A DNA stretch of 64,000 bases from Clostridium sp. (GTDB lineage Bacteria > Bacteroidota > Bacteroidia > Bacteroidales > Muribaculaceae): assembly GCA_023666615.1 (NCBI GenBank), contig JAMPBQ010000007.1, positions 1 through 64,000 of the forward strand, read 5' to 3'. The notes under the pieces are model-generated. The model ran no database searches, was not told where the DNA came from, and was given only the letters and a program-made list of their open reading frames with translations. The translations under genes and the position numbers were made by a program. Of this stretch, positions 59,762-64,000 are shown one piece after another. Numbering within the stretch: position 1 is the first letter of the stretch; each line of letters begins with the position of its first letter.

Positions 59762-62557
59762 ATGAGCGATTTCCCCGAAGATATTATCCCAGAAGACCCC
59801 ACTCCCGATGACGCCATCCCCGAAGATGCAATCCCCGATGACGACTTCCCAGATGACATCCCCGATGATGCAATCCCCGATGGCGACATGATAGAAGACA
59901 GCATGCCGCCCGCCCGGCAAGATGGCTTGGGATTCAAGCCGTACACCGACAACCTTGACGCCGTGCGCAATCAGCTCCGCGGCATGTACCAAAGCTGGTT
60001 CCTCGAGTACGCCTCTTACGTCATTCTCGAGCGCGCCGTCCCCCACATCGACGACGGCCTTAAGCCCGTGCAGCGACGCATCCTGCACTCTATGAAGGTG
60101 CTGGACGACGGCCGCTTCAACAAGGTGGCCAACATCGTGGGCCATACCATGCAGTACCACCCCCACGGCGACGCCTCCATCAACGATGCCCTGGTGCAGC
60201 TGGGCCAAAAGGAATTGCTCGTGGATACGCAGGGCAACTGGGGCAACGTGCTCACCGGAGCATCGGCGGCCGCCGGCCGATACATCGAGGCGAAGCTCTC
60301 GCATTTCGCCCTCGACGTGCTCTTCAACCCAAAGGTGACGCAGTGGACCCCCAGCTACGACGGCCGCAGCAAGGAGCCGGTGACGCTCCCGGCCAAATAC
60401 CCGCTGCTCCTTGCCCAGGGCGCCGAGGGCATTGCCGTGGGCCTTTCGTCGAAGATTCTCCCGCACAACTTCAACGAAATCCTCGACGCGGCCATCGCCT
60501 TTCTGCGGGGCGAGCCCTTCTCGCTATACCCCGACTTCGTCACAGGCGGATTCATCGACGTGAGCCGATACAACGACGGCCAGCGCGGCGGCACCGTGAA
60601 GGTGCGGGCCAAAATCGAAAAGGTGGACAGCAAGACGCTGGCCATCACCGAGATTCCATTCGGCCAAACCACCGTCACCCTCATCGACTCAATCCTTAAA
60701 GCCCAGGAAAAGGGAAAGATTAAGATACGCAGCGTCACTAACCTTACTGCCGAAAAGGCACGCGTGGTGGTGAACCTCAACGCCGGAACGTCGAGCGACA
60801 AGACCATCGACGCCCTCTACGCCTTCACCGCCTGCGAGGTGTCAATCTCCCCCAACTGCTGCGTCATTAAGGACGACAAGCCCTGGTTCCTCGGCGTGAG
60901 CGACGTGCTCCGCCACAGCGTGGCCACCACCGAGCACATCCTCCGCAGCGAGCTTGAGATTAAGCTTTCTGAACTCAGGGAGCAGCTTTTCTTCGCCTCT
61001 TTGGAAAAAATCTTCATCGAAGAGCGCATCTACAAGGATAAGGAATACGAGGAAGCGCGCAACGTAGACGCCGCCCTCGACCACATCGACCGCCGCCTGG
61101 AGCCCTACAAGGATTCTTTCATCAGGGAGATTACGCGCGACGACGAGCTGCGCCTCCTGGAAATTAAGATGAAGCGAATCATCCGATACAGCGCCGATGA
61201 AAACGAGGCCCTGATTGCACGCATCAATGCCGACATCGCCGATACGCTCGATAAGCTCAACCATATAGTGGAGTACACAATCGATTGGTACGAAGGCCTG
61301 AAGAAGAAGTACGGCCAAGGGCATGAGAGGCAGACCGCCATTCGCGGATTCGACAGCATAGAGGCCGCCAACGTGGCCGAAATGAACGAGAAGCTGTATT
61401 TCGACCGCGAGGAGGGATTCATCGGCACCGCCTTGAAGAAGGATGAGTTCGTTTGCAACTGCTCTAGCCTGGACGACATAATAATCTTCTACAAGGATGG
61501 CCGCTACAAGGTGGTGAAGGTGCAGGAGAAGCTGTTCGTGGGCAAAAACGTGATGTACGTCAACGTGTTCAAGCGCAATGACTCGCGCACTATCTACAAT
61601 GCCATTTACCAGAACGGTAAGGGCGGCTTCTATTACATGAAGCGTTTCGCGGTCACCGGAATCACCCGCGACCGCGAGTATAACCTCACGCAGGGCGAGC
61701 CGGGATCTAAAGTAGTGTGGTTCACCGCCAACCCCAACGGCGAGGCTGAGGTGGTGCGCGTGACGCTCAAGCCAAAGCAAAAAATCAAGAATCTGCAGAT
61801 TGACATTGACTTCGCCTCCCTGGCCATAAAGGGCAAGCAAGCCCTGGGCAATCTCGTCACCAAGCATGAGGTCTACCGGTTCTCACTGAAGGAGAAGGGC
61901 ACTTCCACGCTTGGCGGTCGCCAGGTATGGTTCGATCCTGACGTGCTTCGCATCAACTACGACGGCCGAGGCGATTACCTCGGCGAGTTCCAGGGCGAGG
62001 ACAAGGTGCTGGTAATCCTCAACAATGGAGAGTACTACACCACCAATTTTGATGCCACGAACCATTACGATGACAATATCCTGCGCATAGAGAAATTCCG
62101 CCCGGGGCATATATGGACAGCCATCCTCAACGACGCCGACCAGGGATATCCCTACATCAAGAGGTTCGCATTCGAGCCATCGGCTAAGCCGCAGCGCTAT
62201 CTGGGCGACAACGAAAAGTCCACATTGATTCTTCTGACCGACACTCCCGGGGCCCGATTCCAAATGACATTCGGCGGCCACGACGCTTCAAGGCCGCCAG
62301 TAGTCATCGACGCCGAGGAATTCATAGGCGTGAAGTCATCAAAGGCCCGCGGAAAGCGACTCACAACCTTTGAACTGGGCGAAGTCGTGGAGATTGAGCC
62401 GCGCGAAATCGAGATGCCGGAGGAAACGCCCGAGGCGGAAATCGAGCCGGAGGAGGGCGACGAGGCTTTTGAAGAGCGCAGCGACGAGGCTTTGCGCGAT
62501 GAAATCAACGGCCAGCAGCGCATGCAGCTGCCGGATGAAGACAGCCCTGAGCAATGA
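59762..62557 (+). CDS. parC: topoisomerase IV subunit A (ParC/GyrA family)
   Basis: A 931-residue type IIA topoisomerase subunit. After a Pro/Asp/Glu-rich repetitive N-terminus (about 1-50, such as PEDAIPDDDFPDD), the catalytic part starts (YASYVILERAVPHIDDGLKP). The active-site Tyr is Y174 in RYIEAKLS. The coiled-coil arm (about 450-540) is followed by the C-terminal propeller region (about 550-850) and an acidic tail. It would decatenate daughter chromosomes with ParE, which is not next to it. The start ATG 59762 is preferred over an upstream TTG because of the -7 box. It overlaps the next gene by four bases. A gyrase A assignment is less likely, given the lack of a GyrA box that I could see. 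Confidence 0.9.
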   Translation: MSDFPEDIIPEDPTPDDAIPEDAIPDDDFPDDIPDDAIPDGDMIEDSMPPARQDGLGFKPYTDNLDAVRNQLRGMYQSWFLEYASYVILERAVPHIDDGLKPVQRRILHSMKVLDDGRFNKVANIVGHTMQYHPHGDASINDALVQLGQKELLVDTQGNWGNVLTGASAAAGRYIEAKLSHFALDVLFNPKVTQWTPSYDGRSKEPVTLPAKYPLLLAQGAEGIAVGLSSKILPHNFNEILDAAIAFLRGEPFSLYPDFVTGGFIDVSRYNDGQRGGTVKVRAKIEKVDSKTLAITEIPFGQTTVTLIDSILKAQEKGKIKIRSVTNLTAEKARVVVNLNAGTSSDKTIDALYAFTACEVSISPNCCVIKDDKPWFLGVSDVLRHSVATTEHILRSELEIKLSELREQLFFASLEKIFIEERIYKDKEYEEARNVDAALDHIDRRLEPYKDSFIREITRDDELRLLEIKMKRIIRYSADENEALIARINADIADTLDKLNHIVEYTIDWYEGLKKKYGQGHERQTAIRGFDSIEAANVAEMNEKLYFDREEGFIGTALKKDEFVCNCSSLDDIIIFYKDGRYKVVKVQEKLFVGKNVMYVNVFKRNDSRTIYNAIYQNGKGGFYYMKRFAVTGITRDREYNLTQGEPGSKVVWFTANPNGEAEVVRVTLKPKQKIKNLQIDIDFASLAIKGKQALGNLVTKHEVYRFSLKEKGTSTLGGRQVWFDPDVLRINYDGRGDYLGEFQGEDKVLVILNNGEYYTTNFDATNHYDDNILRIEKFRPGHIWTAILNDADQGYPYIKRFAFEPSAKPQRYLGDNEKSTLILLTDTPGARFQMTFGGHDASRPPVVIDAEEFIGVKSSKARGKRLTTFELGEVVEIEPREIEMPEETPEAEIEPEEGDEAFEERSDEALRDEINGQQRMQLPDEDSPEQ

Positions 62558-63402
62558 AAAGGCTTCTATTTTTGGCATTGGTTGTGGCCATAGCCTGCGC
62601 CAAGGCCTTGGCTGGCGGGGATTCGGCCGTGGTGCACCCTGTGCTCTCGGCCTATATGCTTGAGGCCGGCAGCAGCCACCTTGCCGACACTTACCTTACG
62701 CCCCTGCACTACCGCGGCGCTCACCTCGGTTTCGCCTATGAGCGCACGCAAGCCATGAAGTTCAATCCGAAAGATTGGATTATGCAGCTTAGCGTGGGCA
62801 TCGGCGGGAACATTGACCAAAATCCGGCGAAGAACGCTAAGATGGTGAGCCTCGACGTAAGCGCCCGCTGGGGCATGATGCGACGATGGGCCCTCCCTTG
62901 GGGCATAACCGCAGGCATCGGCCCGGCCATTGCCGTGAATGGCGGATGCCTCTACCTGAACCGAAACGGCAACAATCCGGCTTCGGCCAAGGCCGCCGCC
63001 AACGTCGGCGCGCTCGGATACGCCAGCTGGAGCCGCACGGTGTGGAAAGTGCCGGTGACTTTGCGCTATCAGGCTTATCTCCCCGCCTTGGGATGCTTCT
63101 TCTCGCCAGACTATGGCGAGCTGTATTACCAAATCTACATGGGCGACCGCTCTGGCCTGGCCCACGCATCGTGGTGGGGAAATTATTTCAGGCTCGACAA
63201 TCTTCTGACCGCCGACCTGCACTTCGGCTCCACCACCCTGCGCCTTGGCTACCGGTGCGACATTTTCACATCGAAGGTGAACCACCTGGTGACGCGCGAC
63301 ATCTCGCACTCTTTCGTGCTGGGCGTCGCCACGGAATGGCTTTCCCTGCCCTACAAGGCACGGAAAGGCAAGGGCGCCCGCAAATTCTCAACCAGCTACT
63401 GA
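62554..63402 (+). CDS. DUF3316 exported protein
   Basis: A 282-residue protein with a signal peptide (ending ALAGG) and beta-strand repeats typical of an outer-membrane or periplasmic barrel (LGFAYERTQAM, MQLSVGIGGNI, LRLGYRCDIF, FVLGVATEWLS). The pattern matches DUF3316 of Bacteroidales, whose function is unknown. It overlaps the stop of parC by ATGA, and the S41 peptidase gene follows after six bases, so the three may be one operon. Confidence 0.7.
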   Translation: MKRLLFLALVVAIACAKALAGGDSAVVHPVLSAYMLEAGSSHLADTYLTPLHYRGAHLGFAYERTQAMKFNPKDWIMQLSVGIGGNIDQNPAKNAKMVSLDVSARWGMMRRWALPWGITAGIGPAIAVNGGCLYLNRNGNNPASAKAAANVGALGYASWSRTVWKVPVTLRYQAYLPALGCFFSPDYGELYYQIYMGDRSGLAHASWWGNYFRLDNLLTADLHFGSTTLRLGYRCDIFTSKVNHLVTRDISHSFVLGVATEWLSLPYKARKGKGARKFSTSY

Positions 63403-63408
63403 CAACAG

Positions 63409-64000
63409 ATGAAAATAACCAAAAGCATAATCATAGCCCTTATGCTGCCGCCGCTTTTGCAGGCGTGCCACAGCATTGAGGAATGGGACAATGACGCCAA
63501 AGGCAATTTCGAGGCCTGCTGGCGACTGGTGGATGAGCATTACTGCTTTTTCAGCGAAAAGGACGTCGACTGGGACGAGGTGCATGACCGCTACAGCCAG
63601 CGCCTCTACGACGGCATGACCTCAAAAGTGCTCTTTCAGGTGTGCAGCGACATGCTCGGCGAGCTGCGCGACGGCCACGTCAACCTTTCGGCTTGGTTTG
63701 ACACTTACTATTACACCAATTGGTGGAGCGACTACCCCCAAAACTATGATTCGCGCCTGGTGGAGCAATACTACCTGGGCTTTGACTGCTATAGGCTCGG
63801 CGGCGTAAAGTACGCAATCCTGCCGCAAAACATCGGCTACATCAGCTATCCCTCGTTCCAGTACGGCCTCGGCGAAAGCAACCTCGACGCCATCCTCTCC
63901 GCATTCCGCACATGCACCGGCATAATCATTGACGTGCGAGACAATGGCGGCGGCAACCTTACGTACAGCGAAGACCTGACGCGCAGATTCATGTCAGAGC
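63409..64000 (+). CDS. S41-family peptidase, lipoprotein (5' part only)
   Basis: The first 197 residues of a protein cut by the window edge. A lipobox (LQAC, Cys20) follows a short signal peptide. Residues about 30-110 form the S41 N-terminal helical part (WRLVDEHYCFFSEKDVDWDEV; CSDMLGELRDGHVNLSAW), then the start of the tail-specific protease core (NIGYISYPSF; GIIIDVRDNGGGNLTYSEDL). The catalytic Ser is expected further on and is not visible. Bacteroidales S41 lipoproteins of this type are common; substrates unknown. Confidence 0.88.
   Translation, partial: MKITKSIIIALMLPPLLQACHSIEEWDNDAKGNFEACWRLVDEHYCFFSEKDVDWDEVHDRYSQRLYDGMTSKVLFQVCSDMLGELRDGHVNLSAWFDTYYYTNWWSDYPQNYDSRLVEQYYLGFDCYRLGGVKYAILPQNIGYISYPSFQYGLGESNLDAILSAFRTCTGIIIDVRDNGGGNLTYSEDLTRRFMSE

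Noticed and set aside
60842-61867. Long antisense frame inside parC
   Set aside because: Same reason: GC-driven shadow of a gene with well-defined catalytic motifs.

Overview
The window comes from a gut-type member of the Bacteroidales, plausibly Muribaculaceae or a near relative. The evidence is two SusC/SusD pairs, an ECF sigma/FecR pair next to a SusC that carries an STN domain, many lipoproteins with short Bacteroidetes-style lipoboxes, a PorW/SprE-type TPR lipoprotein, and repeated TAnnTTTG (-7) promoter boxes. Most of the sequence is GC-rich (mid-50s percent by eye). No rRNA, tRNA, CRISPR array or intact transposon was seen.

Layout. 1-4508: envelope TPR lipoprotein (cut by the window edge), tsaE, birA. 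4513-5676: secreted CE1-type esterase. 5680-9973: AT-rich, partly decayed island with a BspA-like LRR scrap, a broken gene, a small coiled-coil gene, an IS630-family transposase remnant, and a C10 cysteine protease lipoprotein overlapping a small outer-membrane barrel gene. 10129-13686: pyruvate:ferredoxin oxidoreductase with a clear promoter and terminator. 13883-24241: a regulated nutrient locus with a GlpT-like transporter, two secreted glycerophosphodiesterases, SusD, SusC, and a divergent ECF sigma/anti-sigma pair. 24250-35280: DEAD-box helicase, two thioredoxin-like lipoproteins, MsbA-like ABC exporter, outer-membrane barrel, YitT-like protein, zinc-type ABC genes lacking a permease, Na/Pi symporter, NapH-like ferredoxin. 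35324-37122: AlbA/Schlafen-like ATPase regulator (AT-richer) and thioredoxin.

37212-43576 is a tightly packed leftward envelope operon: flippase, EnvC-like activator, DUF4292 lipoprotein, TPR protein and dUTPase, with 4-nt stop/start overlaps, plus a small protein resembling a type IX secretion tail. 43745-50789: small acidic-loop protein, a triple fusion (two alpha/beta-hydrolases plus GH43 arabinanase), MATE transporter, esterase with a beta-propeller-like tail, and glutamate synthase small subunit. 50783-59470: a second, leftward SusC/SusD locus with a GH92 alpha-mannosidase. It is interrupted by a four-helix-bundle gene bracketed by ATAACGAT-type repeat arrays, and its SusC is frameshifted. 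59762-64000: ParC with an acidic repetitive N-terminus, a DUF3316 protein, and the start of an S41 peptidase.

How it works together. The most coherent system is 13883-24241: an ECF/FecR pair would sense substrate through the STN domain of SusC, SusC/D would import a phosphodiester-linked ligand, two exported GDPD enzymes would release glycerol-3-phosphate, and the GlpT-like carrier would bring it into the cytoplasm. The native substrate (deacylated phospholipids or glycerophosphate polymers such as teichoic acids) is inferred. The other carbohydrate functions (CE1, GH43 fusion, GH92) suggest plant arabinan/ester and host or yeast mannan use.
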